Below, piece after piece: positions 43,369 to 51,749 of a DNA stretch of 51,749 nucleotides (position 1 is its first letter; the number at the start of each line of letters is the position of its first letter). Below the pieces are notes generated by a model. The model had not been told where the DNA came from and did not search any database. It was given only the letters and a program-made list of their open reading frames with translations. This DNA is from Gammaproteobacteria bacterium (GTDB taxonomy: Bacteria > Pseudomonadota > Gammaproteobacteria > Pseudomonadales > Azotimanducaceae): NCBI GenBank assembly GCA_026706385.1, contig JAPOYV010000080.1, positions 1 through 51,749 on the forward strand, written 5' to 3'. The translations under genes and the position numbers were made by a program.

Positions 43369-45138
43369 ATGACTCCGCGGCTGGTGTACGACGGCGAATG
43401 CGGTTTCTGCCGCTATACCGTCGACTATGCGCACGCCATCACCGGCGATGACGTGGAGTACGTCCCCTATCAGGACGTTGCGGACCAATACCCGGATCAC
43501 GGTGCCGAGGACTTCGCCGCCTCCATCTGGCTGTTCGCACCGGGCTCCGCCGCGTCGGGCGCCGACGCCGCCTTCCGGACGCTGGCGATCGGGGGCCGCA
43601 AAACCTGGCTCCGAGCTTACCGGCGTGTGCCGGGATTCGCGGTCATCGCGGAGTTCCTGTACCGGTGTGTGTCGCGACATCGCGTTCTCTGTCTGCGGAT
43701 CGCCCGGTGGCTTTTCGGCCGCGAACTCAAACCCGCTCGCTTCGAATTGACGGCCGAGGTCGTCTACCGGGGCGTCATGGCCATGGCGCTCGTGGCGTTC
43801 GCCTCGCTCTGGCTGCAGGCCGAGGCGCTGATCGGCGACAACGGCGTGCTCCCGGCCCGGGAGTACCTCGACGCCGTTTACGCCACCTTCGGCGCTGGCG
43901 GGTACTGGCGCGTGCCAACGGTCCTGTGGTTCGGCATCTCGCCCCACTGGGTGCTCGGAGCCGGCGCCCTGTGCGCGACGGTCGGCCTTGTCGGCAGGTT
44001 CAAGACCACGGCGGCCCTCGGCGCCTACGCTGCGTACCTGTCTCTTCTCGGGGTCGGTCAGACCTTCACCGGCTACCAGTGGGACACGTTTCTCGTGGAA
44101 TGCCTCTTCGCCATCGCGATCCTCGCCCGCTCGCCGGTGGCCGGCATCTGGGTGTTGCGGCTGCTGGCTTTCCGGTTCATGTTCCTGTCAGGCGCCGTGA
44201 AGCTGCTCTCCGGCGATCCCGTGTGGGCCGACCTGTCGGCACTCGAGTACCACTTCGAGACCCAGCCGCTGCCGAACGCACTCGCCTGGTTCGCCCACCA
44301 GTTGCCGGCACCTGCGCTCAAGTTCGCCGTGGCCGCCACCTTCACCATCGAACTGGTGCTGCCCTTCCTCATCTTCGCGCCGCGCAAGATGCGCGCGGTC
44401 GCGGCACTCGCCTTCGTCTTTCTCGAGGTGCTGATCTTCGCGACGGGCAACTACAACTTCTTCAACTTGCTGACCATCGTGGTGTGCATCGCACTGCTGG
44501 ACGATCGCTTCCTGCGCCGCGATGGCTCCGCACCCCGGCCGCACTTCAGCGCGCAACGGCTGGGGGCGCGCTGGCTGGCTGGCGCGGTGATCGCGCTCGG
44601 CGTATGCCAAACGGCGACCGCGTTCGTGCACTTCCCGAATCCAGCGCGCTGGGTTGATCCGTTGCGCGTGGTGAACCGCTACGGCCTGTTCGCGGTGATG
44701 ACGACCGAACGCCGCGAGTTGGTGATCGAGGGGTCGATGGACGGCGACACCTGGCTCGAGTACGAGTTCCCGTTCAAGCCCGGCGACGTCGACCGCATTC
44801 CGGGTTGGGCGACACCGCACCAGCCCCGGCTGGACTGGCAGATGTGGTTCGCCGCACTCACGGTGCCGCAACGGGCGCCCTGGATACACGACCTGGTCTT
44901 CAGGCTCTTCGAGGCGGAACCCGCGGTACTCAGGTGGATCGAGTCGCCGTTCGGAGACGATCCGCCGAAGTACATCCGGATCATCTCCTACCGCTACCGC
45001 TTCACCGGAGCGGATGCATCGAGGGACCACGTGGACGTAGGCCGATGGTGGACGCGCTCCAACCCCAGAATATGGCTCGGACCGATCGCGCGCCGTGTGC
45101 CGACGGTGACCCACGAGCCGCTGGTACTCGATCAGTAA
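43369..45138 (+). CDS. DCC thiol-disulfide oxidoreductase / lipase maturation factor fusion
   Basis: A 589-residue fusion. Residues ~1-120 are a DCC (DUF393) thioredoxin-like domain with the redox motif C11-GF-C14 (LVYDGECGFCRYTVD). Residues ~130-589 match the lipase maturation factor family, with about eight or more hydrophobic segments and the conserved LMF pattern FRFMFLSGAVKLLSGDPVWADLSALEYHF (only the key Phe/Ser/Gly and W residues noted). LMF1 in vertebrates assists ER lipase folding; bacterial roles are unknown. The fusion suggests redox-assisted folding of exported esterases, two of which are in this window. No clear Shine-Dalgarno. Confidence 0.85.
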   Translation: MTPRLVYDGECGFCRYTVDYAHAITGDDVEYVPYQDVADQYPDHGAEDFAASIWLFAPGSAASGADAAFRTLAIGGRKTWLRAYRRVPGFAVIAEFLYRCVSRHRVLCLRIARWLFGRELKPARFELTAEVVYRGVMAMALVAFASLWLQAEALIGDNGVLPAREYLDAVYATFGAGGYWRVPTVLWFGISPHWVLGAGALCATVGLVGRFKTTAALGAYAAYLSLLGVGQTFTGYQWDTFLVECLFAIAILARSPVAGIWVLRLLAFRFMFLSGAVKLLSGDPVWADLSALEYHFETQPLPNALAWFAHQLPAPALKFAVAATFTIELVLPFLIFAPRKMRAVAALAFVFLEVLIFATGNYNFFNLLTIVVCIALLDDRFLRRDGSAPRPHFSAQRLGARWLAGAVIALGVCQTATAFVHFPNPARWVDPLRVVNRYGLFAVMTTERRELVIEGSMDGDTWLEYEFPFKPGDVDRIPGWATPHQPRLDWQMWFAALTVPQRAPWIHDLVFRLFEAEPAVLRWIESPFGDDPPKYIRIISYRYRFTGADASRDHVDVGRWWTRSNPRIWLGPIARRVPTVTHEPLVLDQ

Positions 45139-45202
45139 CGACGGCGGAGCCGCACGGTGGGCACTGTGCTATGGTCAGACGCCCCGGTCCTAGGCGACTC
45201 GT

Positions 45203-46471
45203 ATGGCGCGAAATCCAAGGGCACTACGACGACGTGAATTCTTGCGCCTCGCCACCGGAACAGCGTCGTGTCTGCTCGCTCCGCCGTCGCTGCTCGCAGC
45301 TTTTGCCGCCGAAGACGAAGCGGAACCTAGGTCGAAGGCGTTGCGGTATGCGCTCTGGCATCGCCTGGCAGAGCAACAACAGTCCAGCTTGCCGCCGTCG
45401 AGATTGCCGGACATCGGTCCCCTCCAAGCGTCCGACGCGAACGGCATTCAGCTTCCCGAGGGGTTTTCGTCCCGCTTGATCGCCACGGCCGGCGCGAGGC
45501 CGGTCGCGGGCAGCACCTACCGTTGGCATGGCTCTCCGGACGATGGCGACACGTTCGAGCATCCGGATGGCGGATGGATCTACGTCAGCAACAGCGAGCT
45601 GGACGGTGGTGCCGGAGGCGTCGGCGCTTTGCGCTTCGATGCCGCGGGCGAGCTTGTCGATGCCTACTCGATCATGACCGGTGGCCGGCGCAACTGTGCT
45701 GGCGGCCGCACGCCGTGGGGCACTTGGCTGTCTTGCGAGGAAGTCTCGAACGGCCTGGTGTGGGAGTGCGACCCCATGGGGGAAGAGGCTGCCCGAAGCT
45801 ATCCGTCGTTGGGCCGCTTCAACCACGAGGCCGCGGTGGCTGATCCCTTGACCGGCGTGGTGTACCTCACGGAGGACCGAAGCGACGGGCGCTTCTACCG
45901 CTTCACGCCGGACGAGGTGGACAGCGACGGGCGGTCCAACCTCGATTCAGGCACCTTGGAAGTCGCAAGGACGGACGCCGACGACAACGTGTCATGGGTC
46001 CGCCTCTCCGATCCTGCAGGAAGCAGCATATCCACGCGCCGTCAAGTTCCCAGCAGCACGGCGTTCAACCGCGGCGAGGGCATGGTCTACTACGACGGCA
46101 CCGTCTACTTCACGACCACCGGCGACCACCGTGTGTACGGTTACCGGATCGCCGAGCAGACCATGGAGATCATCTACGATCGCGCCACCACGGCGCGACG
46201 CATCCTCGGCAGCCCGGACAACATCGATGTGAGCCACGACGGGCACCTGCTCGTCGCCGAGGACGGGGATAATTTGGAACTCGTGGTCATCACCACCGAC
46301 GGCGACGTGCTGCCCCTGCTCCGGCTCATTGGGCACACGGCCTCGGAAATCACCGGGCCCGCCTTCAGCCCCGACATGACCCGCCTGTACTTCAGTTCCC
46401 AGCGCGGCCGGTCGGGCGCGCTAAGCGACGGGCTGACCTACGAGGTCACGGGGCCCTTCCTAGAAAGCTAG
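45203..46471 (+). CDS. PhoX-like (DUF839) protein, Tat-exported
   Basis: A 422-residue beta-propeller protein of the PhoX/DUF839 family. The twin-arginine signal peptide begins RRREFLRLATGTASCLLAPP, predicting folded export to the periplasm. Family blocks: YVSNSELDGG, GGRTPWGTWLSCEE, GRFNHEAAVADPLTGVVYL followed by TEDRSDGRFYRF, and AEDGDNLEL. PhoX enzymes are Ca/Fe-dependent alkaline phosphatases; phosphate-related regulation is not visible here (no Pho box seen by eye). ATG at 45203. Confidence 0.85.
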   Translation: MARNPRALRRREFLRLATGTASCLLAPPSLLAAFAAEDEAEPRSKALRYALWHRLAEQQQSSLPPSRLPDIGPLQASDANGIQLPEGFSSRLIATAGARPVAGSTYRWHGSPDDGDTFEHPDGGWIYVSNSELDGGAGGVGALRFDAAGELVDAYSIMTGGRRNCAGGRTPWGTWLSCEEVSNGLVWECDPMGEEAARSYPSLGRFNHEAAVADPLTGVVYLTEDRSDGRFYRFTPDEVDSDGRSNLDSGTLEVARTDADDNVSWVRLSDPAGSSISTRRQVPSSTAFNRGEGMVYYDGTVYFTTTGDHRVYGYRIAEQTMEIIYDRATTARRILGSPDNIDVSHDGHLLVAEDGDNLELVVITTDGDVLPLLRLIGHTASEITGPAFSPDMTRLYFSSQRGRSGALSDGLTYEVTGPFLES

Positions 46472-46529
46472 TCCACCCCTGGCCAAACCCAAACGCGGAT
46501 GCGACGTCCGCGCACCGCTGTGGGGTCTG

Positions 46530-48233
46530 CTATCCCCGGATGAACTCCCGGATCACCGTCCCCGGCCGGTCGCCCGTGTACTGGCCGTATTCGATCACGA
46601 CCTTGCCGGCGACCATCGTGGCGTCGTAGCCCCTGCTCTTGACCACGAGTCGGCCCCCGTTGTGCGGGAAGTCGCGGACGTACTCGGGATGGCAGGAGCG
46701 CAGTTCGGCGTAGTCGATGACGTTGATGTCGGCATGCCAGCCTTCGCGGATCTCGCCGCGTTCCTTCAAGCCCAGCACTTGCGCGGACTTGCCGGAGATG
46801 CGGTGCACCGCCTCTTCCAGCGAGTAGACTCCGCGATCGCGCGTGAGTTCGCTCAAGAGGAACGTCGGCGAGTCGGCGTCGGTGAACTGGCCGACATGGG
46901 CGCCGGCATCGCCGAGCATGGGCACGACGTGGGGCAGGCGCATGTAGTTCCATTGGTTCTCGAGTGCGCCGCCGAACGCCCAGAGGTTCCACAATTCGCG
47001 GCCCTCCGAGGCGATCAGGCGCTCGACGTAGACGTCAACCGGATCCTTGCCGGCATCGTCCGCCAGCTTCTGCAGGTTCCTCTCGTTGCCGAGGTCGTAG
47101 TCCGGGTATTCGTCCGTGCCGAACGGGTGCAGGATGCGCGCCACCTGGCCGAAGCCGCCGGCTTCCTTGGCTTCGCTGACGAGCGTCTCGCGCGTGGCCG
47201 GATCCTTGAGCGCCGCCACGCGTTCCTCGATGGTCGGCAGCTTCATCATCTCGCGCCATGCCGGGGTGCGCAGGAAGGCCTGCTGGGCGAGGCCGAAGAA
47301 CGAACCGCTCGGGCGCGTATGGCAGATTCCCGTGACCCGCTTGCCGTCCTCGTTGTTGCGCTCGAAGAACTCGGCCCAGCGCGAGACGCCACCGTCGCCG
47401 TCCGGGCCCGTGCCGCCTGAGAACAGCACCTGGCAGCCGATCTCGGCGCCGGTCTCGAACATCTGCCGTTCGATGTCGTAGCGCGTGCGCATGTCCGGCG
47501 CGACCTGGAACATGCCGCCGCGACCGCCGGCTTCCACCACCGCTTCCTGGATGGCGCGAGTCTCGCGCGGATCGGCCCAGGTACCGGGGGTGAGGCGGCC
47601 GTCCGGCACGCGGTGGCCGAGGAAGCGGGACGTCGAGAACCCCGCCGCGCCGCCTTCGACGGATTCCTTCACCAACTCCACGATGCGCTTCAGTTCGCGG
47701 TCGTCCGCCTGCACGCCCTCGTCGCAGCTCTTGTCGCCCATGGCCTCGAAGCGAATCGCCGAGTGGCCGCACATGCCGACCACGTTCAGGGCGGGTTTCA
47801 GGGACTGCACGGAGTCGAGGTACTCGCCGAACGTGGTCCAGTTCCACGGCAGACCGTCCATGATGGCGTTGGCCGCGATGTCCTCGACCGCCTCCATGAG
47901 TTCGGCCAGGTAGCGGCGGTTCTGCTCGCCGCAAGGCGCGAAGGTCACGCCGCAGTTGCCGATCAGCGCCGTCGTGACACCGTGGTAGGAACTCGGACGC
48001 ATCTCCGGATCCCAGCCGATCTGGGCGTCGAGGTGCGTATGCAGATCGACGAAACCCGGAGTGACGATCTTGCCTGTCGCATCGATGGTCCGGGCGGCTT
48101 CGGCACCGGCGAGATCGCCGACGCGGCTGATGCGGCCATCGTCGACGGCGACGTCGGCCCGTTTCGGGGCGGTACCCGAACCGTCGACGACGGTGCCGCC
48201 GGAAATCAACAGGTCGTGGGACGGGGTTGGCAT
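46530..48233 (-). CDS. N-acyl-D-amino-acid deacylase-like amidohydrolase
   Basis: A 567-residue amidohydrolase-superfamily enzyme. Metal motif H65-T-H67 ([10 protein letters not shown]) and the D-aminoacylase-type zinc cysteine C94 ([11 protein letters not shown]) are present, with further conserved blocks CGHSAIR and HTRPSGSF. Likely hydrolyses N-acyl-D-amino acids or a related amide; dihydroorotase-like alternatives lack the [10 protein letters not shown] segment. ATG at 48233 preferred because GAAGGAAG lies 6 nt upstream. Convergent with the PhoX-like gene. Confidence 0.85.
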   Translation of the reverse strand: MPTPSHDLLISGGTVVDGSGTAPKRADVAVDDGRISRVGDLAGAEAARTIDATGKIVTPGFVDLHTHLDAQIGWDPEMRPSSYHGVTTALIGNCGVTFAPCGEQNRRYLAELMEAVEDIAANAIMDGLPWNWTTFGEYLDSVQSLKPALNVVGMCGHSAIRFEAMGDKSCDEGVQADDRELKRIVELVKESVEGGAAGFSTSRFLGHRVPDGRLTPGTWADPRETRAIQEAVVEAGGRGGMFQVAPDMRTRYDIERQMFETGAEIGCQVLFSGGTGPDGDGGVSRWAEFFERNNEDGKRVTGICHTRPSGSFFGLAQQAFLRTPAWREMMKLPTIEERVAALKDPATRETLVSEAKEAGGFGQVARILHPFGTDEYPDYDLGNERNLQKLADDAGKDPVDVYVERLIASEGRELWNLWAFGGALENQWNYMRLPHVVPMLGDAGAHVGQFTDADSPTFLLSELTRDRGVYSLEEAVHRISGKSAQVLGLKERGEIREGWHADINVIDYAELRSCHPEYVRDFPHNGGRLVVKSRGYDATMVAGKVVIEYGQYTGDRPGTVIREFIRG

Positions 48234-48295
48234 GAGCTTCCTTCCTTCGTAGGCGTGCCTCACAATCGGGCGACCTTACACCACCTGAGTCCGGC

Positions 48296-49711
48296 ATGAC
48301 CACTGCGCCGCCAATGCCGCAATACAAAGACCAGGGCGGCCTCGAGACTATGGACCCCTCGGGGCTGCAGCGCTGGGCGATCTCGATGTTCCTGCGGCGC
48401 TTGGCGAGCGGCGAGCGTGTGCGGAAGAAACGTGCCAAGGCCGAACGCCGCCGCCGCAAGGCCGGCCGGGGGCACGTGATCGAGTACTTCCACCAGGTGG
48501 ACGACGGCTACAGCCATCTCGCCGTCCAGCTTCTGCGTGCCCTCCTCGACAACTACGACGTGCAGATCGTCTGCCACCTCGTGTCAGGCCCACACGGCAA
48601 AAGCGCCCCCGAACCGGAGCTGCTGCTCGCCCTTTCCCGCTACGACGCCGCCCAGATCGCACCGCACTTCGGATTGAGCTTCCCGGCCGAAGCCGGGGTC
48701 CCTGGCTCAAAACGATCACGCAGCAAGGGTGAAGCCCTCTTGCTCGGCCTAGCACAACGCATCCTAGCCGGGCTCGACAACGCGGACTTCCCCGACGTGG
48801 CACCGCTCGTTGGCGAGGCCTTGTGGGCCGCCTCGCCCGATGCCATGGCGGGATTGGCGCGGCGTCATCCGCCGGTTGATCCTGCCGAAGCCGAGCAGCG
48901 GATCGCGGCGGGTGATGCGCAGCGCTCGCGGCTCGGTCACTACTCCGGCGCGATGTTCTACTACGGCGGCGAGTGGTACTGGGGCGTGGACCGTATGTAC
49001 CACCTCGAACACCGGCTATGCGAACTGGGGATCCGGCGTGTGGACCGCGACGGACTTGCACCGCGACCCTCCGTCGAGGCCGGACCGCGCCGGGACGACG
49101 GTTCGCTAACCCTCGAGATCTACCCATCGGCCCGCAGTCCGTACACAGCGGCGGTATTCGATGCCGCGGTGGGGCTCGCACGGGACACCGGTGTGAATCT
49201 CCGCGTGCGGCCTGTCCTGCCCATGGTAATGCGCGGCCTGTCAGTGCCGCGTCAGAAAGGCATGTACATCTTCAGCGACTCGAGCCGCGAGGCGCACGCT
49301 CTCGCGCCCGACAAGCCCTGGGGCAAGGTCTACGACCCGATCGGCAAACCCGTCCGCCGATGCTATTCGCTCTACCCGTGGGCCGAGTCGCAAGGCCGCG
49401 GCGCCGAGTTGCTGAGCGCCTTCATGCACGCGGCGTTTCGCGACGGCGTCAACACCGGAAGCGACAAGGGCATGCGGCGGGTCGTCGAGGCGGCCGGGCT
49501 TTCGTGGCCTGACGCCGAGCAAATCGTCGACAACGCCGACTGGGAGGACGAGATCGAGCGCAACCGAGCGGCCATGTACGAGGTCGGCCTTTGGGGCGTG
49601 CCGAGTTTCCACCTGATCGGCAAAGACGGCGAGACATTGCTCGCGGTGTGGGGCCAGGACCGGCTTTGGCTTGTGAGCCGCGCGATCCAGAAGGCGCTCA
49701 GCGTCGCGTGA
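48296..49711 (+). CDS. Tandem DsbA/HCCA-isomerase-like (thioredoxin-fold) protein
   Basis: A 471-residue cytosolic protein with two thioredoxin-fold modules of the 2-hydroxychromene-2-carboxylate isomerase/DsbA kind. The first (~58-250) starts at VIEYFHQVDDGYSHLAVQLL; the second (~268-471) starts at SLTLEIYPSARSPYTAAVFDAA and ends EVGLWGVPSFHLIGKDGE, the typical cis-Pro region. No CxxC motif is seen at the first strand of either half, so it is glutathione-transferase-like rather than a disulfide oxidase. The N-terminal 50 residues are basic; ATG at 48350 is an alternative start. The FG-GAP protein gene starts 7 bp after its stop. Confidence 0.8.
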   Translation: MTTAPPMPQYKDQGGLETMDPSGLQRWAISMFLRRLASGERVRKKRAKAERRRRKAGRGHVIEYFHQVDDGYSHLAVQLLRALLDNYDVQIVCHLVSGPHGKSAPEPELLLALSRYDAAQIAPHFGLSFPAEAGVPGSKRSRSKGEALLLGLAQRILAGLDNADFPDVAPLVGEALWAASPDAMAGLARRHPPVDPAEAEQRIAAGDAQRSRLGHYSGAMFYYGGEWYWGVDRMYHLEHRLCELGIRRVDRDGLAPRPSVEAGPRRDDGSLTLEIYPSARSPYTAAVFDAAVGLARDTGVNLRVRPVLPMVMRGLSVPRQKGMYIFSDSSREAHALAPDKPWGKVYDPIGKPVRRCYSLYPWAESQGRGAELLSAFMHAAFRDGVNTGSDKGMRRVVEAAGLSWPDAEQIVDNADWEDEIERNRAAMYEVGLWGVPSFHLIGKDGETLLAVWGQDRLWLVSRAIQKALSVA

Positions 49712-49718
49712 GTAGGCG

Positions 49719-51749
49719 ATGCGAATGGCGAGAGGCAAGTCCCACACGCGCATGGTGGCATTGCTCAGTGGTGCGTTGCTCTCCTATTGCAGCGTCGCGG
49801 ACGATCCCGCCACCGTCGAGAGCGAGTTCCTGAAGATCGCCCAGGAACTCCGCGATGGCGACTACCAGCTCGCCGACATCCACCTTGAGAGCCTTGAGCG
49901 CACTCTCGCTCGCCCGGGCTTGACCCTTGTGGAGCAACTCAACACGCGCCTGTCCCTGTCTCATCAGCAGATGATCCGCGGTGAAGCGGAGGAAGCTGCC
50001 GGCCAGATCGAGTTGATTCGCGACCTCGTCCAACGTGCGATCGACAGCGGCGCCGCGTGGGAGGAGCAGCGCGACTTCCTCTTCAAGCGGCGCGGCATCG
50101 CCTACATGCATCTCGCCGAGCAAGTTCGGTGCGGCGTCGAACGAGGCACCGGGAATTGCACTGTCGCGCCGGCGTGGAGCCGCCCCGAGCACCATGCGCA
50201 GTTCTACGAAGTGGCCCTGGGCAGTTTCCTCGAGTACTTGCAGCACTACCCGCAGGACATGTCCGCCCGCTGGCTCGCCAACGTCAGCGCGCATGCGCTC
50301 GGCCGCCACCCAGATGCCGTACCGGGGCCATTGCGGATCGACCTGTTCGCGCAGAGCAAGCAGCCCTACGTGCCGCGCTTCGACGATGTGGCGCCCCGAC
50401 TCGGGATCGACGCCTACGATCAGGCCGGCGGCGTGATGGTCGAGGACTTCGACGGCGACGGCTGGCTCGACATCGTGACCTCCACCATGGATACCTTCGG
50501 ATCCATGCGGCTTTTCCGGAGAGTAGGCGCACGACGGTTCGAGGAGCGCACTGCAGGATCGGGCCTTCAGCACCAACTCGGCGTACTCAACATCGTCGGT
50601 GCGGACTACGACAACGACGGCGACGTCGACATCTACGCCTTGCGGGGTGCGTGGATGGAACGCTACGGCCGAATTCGCAACTCGCTGCTGCGCAACGACG
50701 GCAACGGACGCTTCGTGGACGTGACCCGCAGCGCTGGCGTGGAAGAGCACTTGCCCACCCAAGCGGCGGTGTGGGGTGACTTCGACAACGACGGACACCT
50801 CGATCTCTACGTTGGCAACGAGTCGACCACGGCGCTGGCGGCACGCTCAAGCCTCTACAGCAACCGAGGCGACGGCACGTTCGCCGAGGTCGCGCAAGTC
50901 GCCGGTGTCACCAACGACCGCTTCGCCAAGGCCGTCGCGGCTGGTGACTATGACAACGACGGCGACCTTGACCTCTACGTCTCGAACCGCGGCGTCAACC
51001 GGCTGTACCGCAACAACGGCGACGGCACGTTCCAGGACGTCGCGACACGCGCCCGAGTCACCGGACCCCATTTCAGTTTCGTGTCCTGGTTTTTCGACTA
51101 CGACAACGATGGCTGGCTCGATCTCTTCGTCAACGGCTACGACGGCACGGTGCACGATGTTGCCCGCGACACGCTGGGTCTCGCCCATGAGGGAACAACC
51201 CCCGCTCTGTACCGCAACAATGGCGACGGGACGTTCACCGACGTTGCGCCGCAGATGGATCTAGCGCATGTCTACCTGGCCATGGGCGCGAACTTCGGGG
51301 ATTTCGACGGCGATGGTTTCCTCGACGTCTATCTGGGTACCGGCAAGCCGAGCTACGAAACCGCGGTTCCCAACGCAATGCTCCGCAACCTTGGTGGGCG
51401 GAAGTTCGAGAACGTCAGTGTCGACGGCGGATTCGACCGGTTCGAGAAGGGCCACGGAATCGCCTTCAACGACATTGACCACGACGGCGACACAGACGTC
51501 TACCACCAGTTGGGCGGCATGTTCCCCGGCGACCGTTCAGGCAATGCCCTACTGGTGAACCCGGGATTGCGAGGCCGATTCCTCAAGCTCGTGCTCAACG
51601 GTACGCAAAGCAACCGCCTCGGGCTTGGCGTTCGCATCCGAGTTGACGTCGACACGCCGAGCGGTGAACGCGCCATTCACCGCGCGGCTGGCATCGTCAG
51701 CGGCTTCGGGGGTTCGTCCGTCGCCCGCCAGGAGATCGGCCTCGGCGAC
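49719..51749 (+). CDS. FG-GAP/VCBS repeat protein with ASPIC/UnbV domain (runs off window)
   Basis: 677 residues visible; the frame is still open at the window end. An N-terminal hydrophobic segment (MVALLSGALLSYC) suggests export. Residues ~40-220 are helical (TPR-like), followed by at least seven calcium-binding repeats of the D-x-D/N-x-DG type (DFDGDGWLDIV, DYDNDGDVDIY, DFDNDGHLDLY, DYDNDGDLDLY, DYDNDGWLDLF, DFDGDGFLDVY, DIDHDGDTDVY), as in FG-GAP/CRTAC1 beta-propellers. The C-terminus (RLGLGVRIRV...VSGFGGSS) is the start of an ASPIC/UnbV domain, cut by the window edge. ATG at 49719 or 49725, 7 bp after the thioredoxin-fold gene. Confidence 0.82.
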   Translation, partial: MRMARGKSHTRMVALLSGALLSYCSVADDPATVESEFLKIAQELRDGDYQLADIHLESLERTLARPGLTLVEQLNTRLSLSHQQMIRGEAEEAAGQIELIRDLVQRAIDSGAAWEEQRDFLFKRRGIAYMHLAEQVRCGVERGTGNCTVAPAWSRPEHHAQFYEVALGSFLEYLQHYPQDMSARWLANVSAHALGRHPDAVPGPLRIDLFAQSKQPYVPRFDDVAPRLGIDAYDQAGGVMVEDFDGDGWLDIVTSTMDTFGSMRLFRRVGARRFEERTAGSGLQHQLGVLNIVGADYDNDGDVDIYALRGAWMERYGRIRNSLLRNDGNGRFVDVTRSAGVEEHLPTQAAVWGDFDNDGHLDLYVGNESTTALAARSSLYSNRGDGTFAEVAQVAGVTNDRFAKAVAAGDYDNDGDLDLYVSNRGVNRLYRNNGDGTFQDVATRARVTGPHFSFVSWFFDYDNDGWLDLFVNGYDGTVHDVARDTLGLAHEGTTPALYRNNGDGTFTDVAPQMDLAHVYLAMGANFGDFDGDGFLDVYLGTGKPSYETAVPNAMLRNLGGRKFENVSVDGGFDRFEKGHGIAFNDIDHDGDTDVYHQLGGMFPGDRSGNALLVNPGLRGRFLKLVLNGTQSNRLGLGVRIRVDVDTPSGERAIHRAAGIVSGFGGSSVARQEIGLGD

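Noticed and set aside
50440-51500. Tandem DNA repeats (AACAACGGCGACGGC-like)
   Set aside because: They follow from the repeated calcium-binding protein motif and are diverged at DNA level, so not a mobile or CRISPR repeat.

Overview
The window is GC-rich (by eye about two thirds G+C), densely packed bacterial chromosome with no rRNA, tRNA, CRISPR array or prophage. Housekeeping genes and gene order (argE-argA, cysQ beside yrfG-hslR, yheS-type ABC-F, ilvD) point to a gammaproteobacterium. The many phytanoyl-CoA-type dioxygenases, type B carboxylesterases, a DUF35-thiolase pair, an LLM oxidoreductase, a GH4 glycosidase and an FG-GAP/ASPIC protein resemble marine or host-associated heterotrophic lineages. 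That lineage placement is inference; no marker gene for taxonomy is present.

Layout. 1-2412: decayed accessory DNA, with IS21-type terminal repeats, a frameshifted istA fragment, and an HNH plus PD-(D/E)XK nuclease gene broken by an in-frame TAG. 2615-9027: a UMF1-type transporter, a lipoprotein carboxylesterase, a HipBA toxin-antitoxin operon with two matching palindromic operators, a mandelate-racemase-type enzyme and a DUF1643 protein. 9062-15870: biosynthesis, with ilvD and then an argE-argA operon whose last gene is a secreted subtilisin-like protease. 15998-20269: a phytanoyl-CoA dioxygenase-like protein, a YdgA/DUF945 protein and an NCS2-type permease fused to a degenerate HATPase-like domain. 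20326-22994: an unusual cassette of TrpB2, a beta-RFAP synthase-like enzyme and a DUF1330 protein. 23157-30222: an LLM oxidoreductase with ABC-F, an orphan VapB antitoxin, a 1136-residue ABC-2 permease/pseudopeptidase fusion and a small PH-domain protein. 30291-33404: hslR-yrfG, with divergent cysQ overlapping an AlbA_2 protein.

33528-35084: DUF35 plus thiolase. 35085-35392: an intergenic region holding a 133-bp element bounded by perfect 16-bp inverted repeats. 35393-38705: a translationally coupled trio (PhyH oxygenase, GH4 glycosidase, ketopantoate-reductase-like), which reads like a small glycoside or sugar-acid oxidation pathway. It is followed by a homocysteine-methyltransferase-like gene with an altered zinc site (38791-39774). 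39777-51749: a lipoprotein, a steroid-5-alpha-reductase-like membrane protein, a second secreted carboxylesterase, an eIF-2B-like protein, a DCC/lipase-maturation-factor fusion, a Tat-exported PhoX-like protein, a D-aminoacylase-like amidohydrolase, a tandem thioredoxin-fold (DsbA/HCCA-isomerase) protein, and an FG-GAP/ASPIC protein running off the window.

Most operons are inferred from 1-4 bp overlaps (ATGA, TGATG, TTGA). The best candidates for undescribed biology are the TrpB2/beta-RFAP-synthase cassette, the two transporter fusions, the PhyH-GH4-KPR operon, and the inverted-repeat element at 35116-35248.
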